Position numbers and translations under genes: made by a program. A DNA stretch of 30,053 nt, taken from contig CAZAZV010000008.1 in the NCBI GenBank assembly GCA_964489845.1, forward strand, positions 1 to 30,053, written 5' to 3'. Positions within the stretch are counted from its first letter, which is position 1. The number at the start of each line of letters is the position of its first letter. Positions 1 through 6,020 of the stretch are shown here, one piece after another. The notes beneath the pieces are model-generated. The model had not been told where the DNA came from and ran no database searches. It saw only the letters and a list, made by a program, of their open reading frames with translations. The stretch comes from GWA1-54-12 sp964489845. GTDB taxonomy: Bacteria > Patescibacteriota > Minisyncoccia > UBA6257 > GWB1-50-10.

Positions 1-59
1 AAGCGCGCCGTCAATTCCGTTCAAAAAAGGTTCGGATTTCGTCAAATAAACGCACCAAG

Positions 60-142
60 ATTAAACTTTCTGATTTTTGGCCGACGAGATTGGCCGCGCT
101 TCGCGCGACTGAATCGGTTGGCAAAATTCCTGAAAGTTTAAT
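60..142. repeat. 83-nt imperfect inverted repeat (long hairpin) beside tRNA-Tyr
   Basis: The ends are a perfect 11-bp inverted repeat (60-70 against 132-142). Pairing continues inward imperfectly, and a GC-rich apex (GCGC/GCGC around a short loop near 97-106) closes it. On the minus strand it begins about two bases after the CCA end of tRNA-Tyr, so it would lie in the tRNA trailer. It could be a terminator-like structure, a small structured RNA or a MITE-like element. No coding sequence is seen in 1-144. Confidence 0.6.
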
Positions 143-144
143 AC

Positions 145-230
145 TGGTGCGCAGGGTGAGAGTCGAACTCACCGGGCCATATGACAATGGTTTTACAGAC
201 CACCCCCGCGCCCTACGGGACTACCTGCGC
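145..230 (-). tRNA. tRNA-Tyr (GTA anticodon), CCA encoded
   Basis: Read on the minus strand, a 7-bp acceptor stem GCGCAGG/CCTGCGC is followed by an A discriminator and an encoded CCA (145-147). The anticodon arm is GTGGT-CTGTAAA-ACCAT, giving anticodon GTA (tyrosine). The T arm is GTGAG-TTCGACT-CTCAC. A variable region of about 14 nt fits the class II structure of bacterial tRNA-Tyr. The D arm pairs CCC with GGG. The 5' end overlaps the last 18 bases of the upstream HTH protein gene on the same strand. Confidence 0.93.
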
Positions 231-839
231 AAGTTTTTTCTGTTCTTCGATAAGTTTTAAAACTTCCTCCAGTAATTTTTTATCACTATACCGTATATGA
301 AGCAAGCCATACCTCATCTTTCTCTCGTTCTTCGGGTTTGAATCTTTTCTGACGTACGGTTTCGAAAAACGGGTTTCCGGTATATGTGTCAGTTTACTCC
401 AAAAAACGATTAATTGCTGCATATTCTGATTGGTATAGCAATACAGGTGTGCACGAAATTTGTTTTCGTCTAACTTAAACATCGTTCTCAACGCTTTGAG
501 GAAGAGTGCAATCATCGCCGGGTCGCTGTTGGCGAAATCGAGACCGCTTGCCTTTTCCGTCTTATATCCCTCTGCCCAGTACAGAACTGTGCCGGCGGTT
601 TTCAGTTTTTCTCCCGCTGATGTGAGGCGTCTTCTTACTTCGAACGATGGCGGCTTTCTTGTAAACGCATCCTTATTCGCTTCAGCAGCGGTTTTTCTCG
701 ATAGGTTATGGTGCCGCATAAAGTAATATACCGCATCCAGAGAGACGCTCAGTTTCTGTGCGATATCGTGCGCACTCATCCTGTTTCCGTAATACCACTG
801 CTTGATGAGCGGTAATTTCTCCTTCGTTATTGCTGCCAT
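213..839 (-). CDS. Helix-turn-helix protein of the kind common in CPR genomes; C-terminus encoded inside tRNA-Tyr
   Basis: A 208-aa protein from the ATG at 839. Residues 1-50 contain a resolvase-like helix-turn-helix (SAHDIAQKLSVSLDAVYYFM region). The rest (about 75-200) has a GTVLYWAEGYK segment, a DFANSDPAMIALFLKAL helix and a basic C-terminal part, reminiscent of LAGLIDADG-like proteins of unknown role often seen in CPR bacteria. That family resemblance is from memory and uncertain. ATG 839 is chosen over the upstream TTG at 878 because a TATAGT box ends 10 bases before it and the TTG lies in a possible terminator. The last codons and the TAG stop (213-215) are inside the tRNA-Tyr gene. 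Confidence 0.65.
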   Translation of the reverse strand: MAAITKEKLPLIKQWYYGNRMSAHDIAQKLSVSLDAVYYFMRHHNLSRKTAAEANKDAFTRKPPSFEVRRRLTSAGEKLKTAGTVLYWAEGYKTEKASGLDFANSDPAMIALFLKALRTMFKLDENKFRAHLYCYTNQNMQQLIVFWSKLTHIPETRFSKPYVRKDSNPKNERKMRYGLLHIRYSDKKLLEEVLKLIEEQKKLAQVVP

Positions 840-849
840 ACCTTTTACT

Positions 850-855
850 ACTATA
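850..855 (-). promoter_or_regulatory. -10 box (TATAGT) for the HTH gene
   Basis: The minus-strand TATAGT lies 10 bases before ATG 839 and predicts a 5' UTR of about 3 nt. There is no clear -35. Confidence 0.45.
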
Positions 856-879
856 GCCGCAATTCCATAAAAGAACAAT

Positions 880-895
880 CCCCTTAGTACAGGGG
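880..895 (-). terminator. Possible weak terminator after the rpsB-tsf operon
   Basis: A CCCC/GGGG stem with an 8-nt loop is followed on the minus strand by a T-rich stretch (ATTGTTCTTTTAT). It sits between the 921 stop and the HTH gene. The short stem makes this tentative. Confidence 0.35.
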
Positions 896-920
896 TGTTC
901 TTTGGATTGACTATACGACG

Positions 921-1412
921 TTATGCTTCCTTCGTTTCCTCCGCTTCCTTTTTCTTTCTCGTCCGGCGTTTCTTCGGTGTGGCAGGCGCTTCCGGTTCCG
1001 CCGTCGCGGCCAGCTCGGGTACCGTTTCGGGCGAATGATTGAGACTTAGTTTCTCTCGTTCCGCGAGCGAGACCAGGTTTCCATCATTCGCTTCTTCCAC
1101 CAACGTCTCGTTAGAGATGGTTTCCTCGAGCGGGAGCTTCAGGCCGCCCGTGCGTTCCGCGTCTTTCCTGAAACTCGAGAGTTTGTTCCCGAGAAAGTTA
1201 TCGAATTTCATGATGACGACGCGCACGCGGCGCAGCGTCTTCTCGCTCCAATGTTTCATAACCGAATCCCCTTTCTCAAGGTATGCGAGAAGGCGCGACG
1301 GCTTCTTCTCTTCATCGCCTCTCTCGCCCACCCGCGGCAACGCCCGCGCGACGATGAAAAGAAATGTCGCGGCACTCACTGCTAAGGTCAGGTCAATGAC
1401 GAGAGCAAGCAT
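921..1412 (-). CDS. Single-pass membrane protein with a lysine/alanine/proline-rich cytoplasmic tail
   Basis: 163 aa, family not recognised. Residues 3-25 form one hydrophobic segment. A helical basic region follows (about 50-90), then an acidic stretch. The C-terminus is low-complexity (APATPKKRRTRKKKEAEETK), resembling nucleic-acid- or ribosome-binding tails. The gene begins 5 bases downstream of tsf and so is probably the third gene of the rpsB-tsf operon. An N-out/C-in topology with a basic tail could tether ribosomes or nucleoid to the membrane, but that is only a guess. Confidence 0.7.
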   Translation of the reverse strand: MLALVIDLTLAVSAATFLFIVARALPRVGERGDEEKKPSRLLAYLEKGDSVMKHWSEKTLRRVRVVIMKFDNFLGNKLSSFRKDAERTGGLKLPLEETISNETLVEEANDGNLVSLAEREKLSLNHSPETVPELAATAEPEAPATPKKRRTRKKKEAEETKEA

Positions 1413-1417
1413 GCGGG

Positions 1418-1864
1418 TTACAGCTCAAATCGAGCGAAGCGCGCCACCGTGATGTTTTCTCCCACGACGCCCATCGTCTGCTTCACGAGCGTCTCGACGG
1501 CGATGGATTCGTCCTTGATGTAGTTCTGCTTCAGTAGTCCTTCCACGTCCGCCGGATTCATCGCGGCGATCTGCATCACGAGCGCGTGAGCGAGTTCCTT
1601 GAACGGTTCGGAATGCACCGCGAAGTCGGTTTCTCCCCGCATCTCCAGGAGTACCCCCACTCGTTCGTTGTGAATGTACGCTTCAAAGAATCCCGCCCCC
1701 GTCGCCCTTCCTTCTTTCTTTTCGGCGATAATAATGCCGCGTTCCCGCACGATATCCTTCGCGCGGTCGAAATCGCCCCCCGCCTCTTCGAGCGCCCGTT
1801 TGCAATCCATGATGCCCGCACCCGTTTCCTCGCGCAATCGTTGTATGTCGGCTTTGTTTGCCAT
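1418..1864 (-). CDS. tsf: Elongation factor Ts, short form
   Basis: Guanine-nucleotide exchange factor for EF-Tu, cytoplasmic. The 148-aa protein opens with the UBA-like domain (LREETGAGIMDCKRALEEAGGD), continues to an IIAEKKEGRATGAG segment and contains the TDFAVHSEPFKELAHALVMQIAAM region that contacts EF-Tu (TDFV motif, here TDFA). E. coli EF-Ts has 283 residues, so the second half of the core, including the coiled coil, is absent. Single-subdomain forms are known in several lineages. It lies 8 bases after rpsB in the classic rpsB-tsf order. Confidence 0.95.
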   Translation of the reverse strand: MANKADIQRLREETGAGIMDCKRALEEAGGDFDRAKDIVRERGIIIAEKKEGRATGAGFFEAYIHNERVGVLLEMRGETDFAVHSEPFKELAHALVMQIAAMNPADVEGLLKQNYIKDESIAVETLVKQTMGVVGENITVARFARFEL

Positions 1865-1872
1865 AGCGTTCT

Positions 1873-2592
1873 TTATGACAGGAGCTTCTTTTTAAGCTCT
1901 CCGAGCACCCATTCGATGGACGACGCTGCGTGGTCGTTCGCGATGATGGGGTAGGTCACCCGCTTCGGGTTATCATCGCTGTCGACGACCGCCATCACCG
2001 GTATCCCCCGCTTTGCCGCTTCGCGCATCACCGTATCGTGCGCGTTCGTATCCACGACGAACACGATGTCCGGCAGCCGCGTCAACCGCCGCAAGCCATC
2101 GAACTTCTGTTTCATCTTATCATATTGCTCCTTCAATTCGAGCTGCTCGCGCTTCGTGCGCGCTCCGAACGCTTCGCTCTGCAACTGTCGCTCCAGGTTT
2201 TCGAACGCTTCAACCCGTTTCCGCACCATCTCGAAGTTCGTCAGCGTGCCGCCGAGCCACCGGTGCGTCACGTACGGCATCGAGAACGCGTCCGCGATGT
2301 CCCTTACCCGTGTTTTTGCCGGAACGGTCGTTCCGACGAAAAGCACGATTCCTCCTTCCTTGAGCTTCGTAAGCACCGCTGCCGCCTTGTCCACGCTTTT
2401 CAGCACCTCTTCGGCGTCCAAAACGTCCATCTCATGCCGGTTGGCGCTCACGAACTCGCGCATGCTCGGATGCGCCTTTGAGTGCCGGTGACTGAACACC
2501 ACGCCGAGTTTTGTGAGCTCTTGCACCACCGCCTCGTCGAGAGTCATGAGCGGCGTTTCTTCCGCTTTTTCTTCTTTTACTGCTTCTTCCAT
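1873..2592 (-). CDS. rpsB: 30S ribosomal protein S2
   Basis: 239 aa, close to the normal length. Family signatures are clear: FSHRHSKAHPSMREF near the N-terminus (the family usually has GxxxGHxxxxWNPKM-like residues), FVGTT, THRWLGGTLTNFEMVRKR, LPDIVFVVDTNAHDTVMREAAKRGIPVMAVVDSD and the C-terminal PIIANDHAASSIEWVLGEL. S2 binds late in small-subunit assembly and anchors S1 in organisms that have it. It is first gene of the rpsB-tsf-membrane protein operon. A TACAAT box lies 11 bases before the ATG, which predicts a very short leader of about 4 nt. Confidence 0.97.
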   Translation of the reverse strand: MEEAVKEEKAEETPLMTLDEAVVQELTKLGVVFSHRHSKAHPSMREFVSANRHEMDVLDAEEVLKSVDKAAAVLTKLKEGGIVLFVGTTVPAKTRVRDIADAFSMPYVTHRWLGGTLTNFEMVRKRVEAFENLERQLQSEAFGARTKREQLELKEQYDKMKQKFDGLRRLTRLPDIVFVVDTNAHDTVMREAAKRGIPVMAVVDSDDNPKRVTYPIIANDHAASSIEWVLGELKKKLLS

Positions 2593-2603
2593 AACGCCAG
2601 GTT

Positions 2604-2609
2604 ATTGTA
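2604..2609 (-). promoter_or_regulatory. -10 box (TACAAT) of the rpsB operon
   Basis: TACAAT on the minus strand, 11 bases before the rpsB ATG at 2592. There is no autoregulatory leader of the usual S2 kind, because the predicted 5' UTR is only a few bases. Confidence 0.5.
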
Positions 2610-2643
2610 TCTTAGTCATCTCTGGCACGCAACCCTTCGCACT

Positions 2644-2743
2644 NNNNNNNNNNNNNNNNNNNNNNNNNNNNNNNNNNNNNNNNNNNNNNNNNNNNNNNNN
2701 NNNNNNNNNNNNNNNNNNNNNNNNNNNNNNNNNNNNNNNNNNN
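2644..2743. other. Assembly gap of exactly 100 N
   Basis: A run of 100 N, a conventional scaffold filler. The real length is unknown, and adjacency of rpsB and trmD rests on scaffolding only. The base run before the gap (2632-2643, ACCCTTCGCACT) resembles the end of the 26-bp repeat that starts right after the gap. Confidence 0.97.
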
Positions 2744-2821
2744 GCTCAGGGCTTTAGCCCCTCGACACTGCTCAGGGCTTTAGCCCCTCGACACTGCTCA
2801 GGGCTTTAGCCCCTCGACACT
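2744..2821. repeat. Three exact tandem copies of a 26-bp palindromic repeat
   Basis: Copies span 2744-2769, 2770-2795 and 2796-2821, identical throughout. Each holds the near-palindrome GGGCTTTAGCCC, and copies join through CCCCTCGACACTGCTCAGGG. That junction resembles the dispersed bacterial repeat CCCTTCGACAAGCTCAGGG. A degenerate fourth copy follows (2822-2840). The array extends into the 3' end of trmD, whose last codons and TGA stop come from repeat sequence. Confidence 0.9.
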
Positions 2822-3469
2822 GCTTGGGACAAGCCCTTCATGCGCCGCGCGCCATTTTTCTATCTTTCCATGGTCGCCGGAGAGAAGTACCGCGGGGACT
2901 CCCCATACGGTTCCATCCGCCTCGAACTTCTCCGGGCGGGTATAGACGGGGTACGAACCCTTCACTTCCTCAAGAGATTCTTCTTTCCCGAGAACACCCT
3001 TTACGTAGCGGGATACCGCTTCCACCACGACGAGCGCCGGGAGCTCGCCGCCCGAGAGCACGTAGGGGCCGATCGAAATGACACCGTCCGCGACGTGCTC
3101 GGCGATGCGTTCGTCGACTCCCTCATATCTGCCACAGATGAGCGCTACGTTCTTTTCAGTGCGCAACTCGCGCGCCTGTGCTGCCGTGAACTGCGCGCCG
3201 CGCGGCGAGAGCAGGAATGTTTTCACGTCACCGCCGCACTGCTCCTTCACCCACCGCACGGCGCGGTAGACGGGTTCAACCATCATCACCATGCCGGGTC
3301 CTCCGCCGTACGGTTTGTCGTCGACGCTTCGATGCGGGTCGTCGGTAAAATCCCTCGGGTCGACGAACTCGACGCGCACCGTGCCTGCCTGCCTCGCTTT
3401 TCCCAAAAGCGACGCGTCGAGGTACGGCTGCACCGCTTCCTTGAAAATGGTAAGTATGTAAAATGTCAT
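2798..3469 (-). CDS. trmD: tRNA (guanine-37-N1)-methyltransferase
   Basis: Methylates G37 next to the anticodon using S-adenosylmethionine, preventing +1 frameshifting. 223 aa. The trefoil-knot SPOUT signatures are present: DKPYGGGPGMVMMVEP, LICGRYEGVDERI and ISIGPYVLSGGELPALVVVEAVSR, then YPVYTRPE and LLSGDHGKIEKWR. The loop between GVLGK and YTRPE is several residues shorter than in E. coli or Haemophilus, so the position equivalent to catalytic Asp169 cannot be placed with certainty. The C-terminal residues SSVEGLKP are encoded by the 26-bp repeat. The usual neighbour rimM is not seen between khpA and trmD. Confidence 0.93.
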   Translation of the reverse strand: MTFYILTIFKEAVQPYLDASLLGKARQAGTVRVEFVDPRDFTDDPHRSVDDKPYGGGPGMVMMVEPVYRAVRWVKEQCGGDVKTFLLSPRGAQFTAAQARELRTEKNVALICGRYEGVDERIAEHVADGVISIGPYVLSGGELPALVVVEAVSRYVKGVLGKEESLEEVKGSYPVYTRPEKFEADGTVWGVPAVLLSGDHGKIEKWRAAHEGLVPSSVEGLKP

Positions 3470-3490
3470 TTCCTTTGTCTTACTCTCATG

Positions 3491-3523
3491 AAAAATTAAG
3501 GGTTTTCGGGACCCTTAATTTTT
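3491..3523 (-). terminator. Strong hairpin between khpA and trmD
   Basis: A perfect 13-bp stem (3491-3503 with 3511-3523) encloses a 7-nt loop. The stem ends in A5/T5 tracts, so it can terminate in either direction. On the minus strand it follows the khpA stop by about 17 bases and precedes trmD by about 22, so it would end the khpA transcript or attenuate read-through into trmD. Confidence 0.75.
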
Positions 3524-3539
3524 AGCGTACCCGCTTTTC

Positions 3540-3812
3540 CTACGCTTCGGATTGTTCTCCGCGGTTCGGTTCTTCGATTTTAAGGTTCACGCGGGCGTTA
3601 TTCTTCACGCCGACGATCCGAAGCAGCGTGCGGATCGCCTTTGCCGTCGAACCCTGATGTCCCACCACCTGCCCCATGTCCAAGGGGTGGACGTGCAACG
3701 AGAGCAGTACTCCCATCTCGTCGATCTTGCGGTCGACGTGCACGTCTTCCGGGTGGTCCACAATCGCCTTTACGAGCGTCTCAACAAATTCTTTGTCCGT
3801 CTCTCGAGCCAT
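3540..3812 (-). CDS. khpA: KH-domain RNA-binding protein KhpA (YlqC-like)
   Basis: 90 aa, a single KH domain as in KhpA/YlqC. The GxxG loop is VVGHQGSTAKAIRTLL at about residues 49-64, preceded by a beta strand (VLLSLHVHPLDMG). The N-terminus KEFVETLVKAIVDHPEDVHV matches the family opening. KhpA pairs with KhpB in other bacteria and binds many transcripts, with effects on cell elongation. It is commonly found in the rpsP-khpA-rimM-trmD operon, and here it still precedes trmD although rimM and rpsP are absent nearby. The acidic C-terminal tail is short. Confidence 0.88.
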   Translation of the reverse strand: MARETDKEFVETLVKAIVDHPEDVHVDRKIDEMGVLLSLHVHPLDMGQVVGHQGSTAKAIRTLLRIVGVKNNARVNLKIEEPNRGEQSEA

Positions 3813-3888
3813 GCTGGAATTCCATCAGATTCGGATTCACCGACCTTTGCCGCGTTGTGCGTATCTCTATCATAGAAAGCGGGGAGCG

Positions 3889-4221
3889 TCAACCTCTCCG
3901 CCGTTCCGTGTACGTTTCCTTGAGCTTGCGGAGCTCGTCCTTCAGCGTGTCCTCGAGTTCGTCAATCGCCTTCCGTGCGTCGTCCGCATAGATTTCCGCA
4001 CGTACCGTCTTGCCGCTCACCGTCGCCGTCGCTTCCGCATAGTAGACGGTTTCCCCCTTCCGATGGTGCTGCGTGGTACGCGCAATCTCGAGGTAGAGCG
4101 GCACATCCCGATTTTCCTCGAAGTGTTTCATAAGCTTCTCGACGGACGCGAACCGCCGCTCGATGTATGTTTTCAAGGGGAGCGTGAGCTCGAGCTCTGT
4201 CGCCGTGATATGGAGTTGCAT
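3889..4221 (-). CDS. hpf: Ribosome hibernation factor, short HPF/RaiA type
   Basis: 110 aa with the beta-alpha-beta-beta-beta-alpha fold of HPF/RaiA: MQLHITATELELTLPLKTYIERRFASVEKL, then LEIARTTQHHRKGETVYYAEATATV and YADDARKAIDELEDTLKDELRKLKET. It binds the 30S decoding centre and stabilises inactive ribosomes. The C-terminal dimerisation domain of long HPF is missing, so it belongs to the short class. A TATAAT ending 6 bases before the ATG predicts a leaderless transcript. Confidence 0.9.
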   Translation of the reverse strand: MQLHITATELELTLPLKTYIERRFASVEKLMKHFEENRDVPLYLEIARTTQHHRKGETVYYAEATATVSGKTVRAEIYADDARKAIDELEDTLKDELRKLKETYTERRRG

Positions 4222-4227
4222 ACCGTT

Positions 4228-4233
4228 ATTATA
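4228..4233 (-). promoter_or_regulatory. -10 box (TATAAT) giving a leaderless hpf mRNA
   Basis: A perfect TATAAT on the minus strand, separated from ATG 4221 by 6 bases. The expected transcription start coincides with the start codon. Confidence 0.7.
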
Positions 4234-4245
4234 CTACAGAACCGG

Positions 4246-4282
4246 ATCCCTGCCTCCGCGGGGATGACAAGCTCCGCTTGTC
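4246..4282. repeat. Two adjacent hairpins, dispersed-repeat type
   Basis: ATCCCTGC/GCGGGGAT (4246-4265, 8 bp with one T-G pair, loop CTCC) is followed immediately by GACAAGC/GCTTGTC (4266-4282, 7 bp perfect, loop TCC). The first resembles the GATCCCCGCC...GCGGGGATGA repeats common in many bacterial genomes. The stop codon of nth (4281-4283) lies at its edge. On the plus strand a T5 run follows, but no plus-strand gene needs a terminator here. Confidence 0.65.
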
Positions 4283-4946
4283 ACTTTTTCGGCCAGCGCT
4301 CCGCCGCCGGAGGGTACTGCGTGGTGAGCGGATGCGCGGCGCACTCGTGCCGGCGCGCCGGACAGTGCGCTCTCCCGTAATCGACGAGGCGGTGCGAGAA
4401 TCCCCTCCACTCCGATTTGGGCAAGAGTTCCATCAGGTCGCGCTCGATCTTCGCGGGGTCCCGCTCGTCCGTCAGGTCGAACTTTTTCGCGAATCGTTCC
4501 ACGTGCGTATCAACCGCGATGCCCTCCGTGATGCCGAATGCGTTTTGCTGAATGACATTCGCCGTCTTGCGCGCTATGCCGGGGATTGTCACCAGGTCCT
4601 TCATGTCCCGCGGAACCCTGCCGCCGTACCGTTCTTTCACGACGCGCGCCGCAGCAAGGATGTTCTTCGTTTTATTCCGGTAAAAGCCCGTCGGTTTGAT
4701 GTCGCGCTCGAACGCTTCCCGCTTCGCGGAAACGTAATCGTCGAGCGTCCGATATTTTTTGAAAAGCCTTTCCGTCACTTCATTGACCTTCTTGTCGGTG
4801 CATTGCGCCGAGAGGATGGTCGCGACGGTAAGCTGCCACGGATTCCGGTACCGCAGCGCGGTTCCGGTCTCGGGGAACAGCTTTTTCAGTTCCCGGTTCA
4901 TCGCACGCGCCCTCTTCCGACGCTCCGCACGTTTCTTCGTGTCCAT
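4281..4946 (-). CDS. nth: Endonuclease III-like DNA glycosylase with a degenerate iron-sulfur site
   Basis: Removes oxidised pyrimidines and cleaves the abasic site (base-excision repair). 221 aa. The helix-hairpin-helix IPGIARKTANVI carries the catalytic Lys (K127), and AVDTHVERF carries the catalytic Asp (D146). Substrate residues in the ILSAQCTDKKVNEVT helix are conserved. The usual C-x6-C-x2-C-x5-C cluster reads C195, C202, H205, Y211, so two of four ligands are lost and a normal 4Fe-4S cluster is unlikely. The basic N-terminus (RAERRKRARAMN) may aid DNA binding. A TAAAAT box ends 6 bases before the ATG. Confidence 0.9.
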   Translation of the reverse strand: MDTKKRAERRKRARAMNRELKKLFPETGTALRYRNPWQLTVATILSAQCTDKKVNEVTERLFKKYRTLDDYVSAKREAFERDIKPTGFYRNKTKNILAAARVVKERYGGRVPRDMKDLVTIPGIARKTANVIQQNAFGITEGIAVDTHVERFAKKFDLTDERDPAKIERDLMELLPKSEWRGFSHRLVDYGRAHCPARRHECAAHPLTTQYPPAAERWPKK

Positions 4947-4952
4947 ATACCC

Positions 4953-4958
4953 ATTTTA
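4953..4958 (-). promoter_or_regulatory. -10 box (TAAAAT) giving a leaderless nth mRNA
   Basis: TAAAAT on the minus strand, 6 bases before ATG 4946, in the 54-bp divergent spacer shared with tig. Confidence 0.6.
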
Positions 4959-4978
4959 CTCTTTGCTTTTCGCCCTTG

Positions 4979-4984
4979 GTATGC
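4979..4984 (+). promoter_or_regulatory. Putative -10 box (TATGCT) of tig
   Basis: TATGCT lies 16 bases before ATG 5001, predicting a leader of about 9 nt. No Shine-Dalgarno is visible, and no well-spaced -35 was found. Confidence 0.35.
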
Positions 4985-5000
4985 TACGGTTTTCACTATT

Positions 5001-6020
5001 ATGTCGGACACGAAAATTTTTTACGCGAACGTCCGCGTTTCCCCGCCGAGACGGGGTGAGGTAATCATCAAAGCGGAAGTCCCCGCAGATACCCTCCGTG
5101 ATGCCGAAGAGCGGGCCGTGCAAGAACTCGGAGCGTCCCTTGAGATTCCCGGATTCCGCAAGGGGCACGCGCCGTCGAATCTGCTCCGCGAACGGCTCAA
5201 TGCGAACGACCTCCTCGACCGCGCGGCGCATCTCGCGCTCCAGGAAGCATACCAGGCACTCGTTTCGGCCCATAACCTGCATCCCCTTACCCCGCCGCAG
5301 ATACACGTGACGAAACTCGCGCTCGGCAGCCCGCTTGAATTCGAAGCGCGCGTCGGCGTGTACCCCGATGTGCGCTTGCCGGATTACCGGAAGATTGGCA
5401 AGGCCGCGGGCGAGGAAGCGAAACAAGCGAATGGCGCCTCCGTCTCCGACGCGGAGGTGGAAGAGGCCGTCGGGCATGTTTTGAAAGAGCGCGGTGTCGA
5501 GGCGTCGGGGCTCACCGATGCATTCGTCGCTTCCCTCGGCGATTTCAAAGACGTGAGCGATTTCAAAGCGAAGCTACGCGCTCATATCACGATGGAAAAA
5601 GCAATCGCGCAGCACGACCGCGAGCGCGATGCGATTATGAAGGCGCTTCTTGTGCATACCAAATTCGACATTCCCGAACTCGCCGTCGATACGGAGCTCG
5701 AACGCGTGCGGCAAGAACTTGTCCAGGCGCTCACCGCCGGGAATCAAACCCTGGAGGATTATTTCAAAAAGCTCGGCAAAACCGAGGAACAGTTCTTCAA
5801 CGAAGAGCGCGAACGCATCGCGAACGAACTTAAGGGACAGATGATTATGCAGGAGATCGCCGAGCGCGAGCACGTCGCGCCGGATGAGGCGACTGTCGAA
5901 CACCATCTTGGTCACCTCGCGGAGCGTTACCCTGGCGTTCCCCGCGAACGACTCCGTGCCTACGTGAGGACGCTGCTCACGTACGAGGCGGTCTTCAAAC
6001 TCATTTCGAGCGCGACATAA
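5001..6020 (+). CDS. tig: Trigger factor lacking the peptidyl-prolyl isomerase domain
   Basis: Ribosome-associated chaperone at the peptide exit. 339 aa against about 430 in E. coli. The N-terminal ribosome-binding domain has the signature IPGFRKGHAP (residues 49-58). After VSDAEVEEAVGHVLKERG the sequence goes straight to GLTDAFVASLGDFKDVSDFKAKLR, which in full-length proteins lies after the FKBP-type domain, so that domain is missing. The C-terminal helical cradle (KAIAQHDRERDAIMKALL to LTYEAVFKLISS) is intact. The reading frame is open further upstream, but ATG 5001 fits the family start. The 3' end overlaps convergent prmC by 20 bases. Confidence 0.92.
   Translation: MSDTKIFYANVRVSPPRRGEVIIKAEVPADTLRDAEERAVQELGASLEIPGFRKGHAPSNLLRERLNANDLLDRAAHLALQEAYQALVSAHNLHPLTPPQIHVTKLALGSPLEFEARVGVYPDVRLPDYRKIGKAAGEEAKQANGASVSDAEVEEAVGHVLKERGVEASGLTDAFVASLGDFKDVSDFKAKLRAHITMEKAIAQHDRERDAIMKALLVHTKFDIPELAVDTELERVRQELVQALTAGNQTLEDYFKKLGKTEEQFFNEERERIANELKGQMIMQEIAEREHVAPDEATVEHHLGHLAERYPGVPRERLRAYVRTLLTYEAVFKLISSAT

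Noticed and set aside
2482..2809. Plus-strand frames running through the N gap
   Set aside because: They consist largely of undetermined residues plus repeat sequence and are antisense to rpsB.
2744..2821. Tandem repeats considered as a CRISPR array
   Set aside because: The units are 26 bp end to end with no spacers, and no cas genes are nearby.
4278..5000. Long upstream extension of the trigger factor reading frame, a possible 580-aa fusion
   Set aside because: It lies antisense to nth, has arginine-rich antisense composition, and homology begins at ATG 5001.
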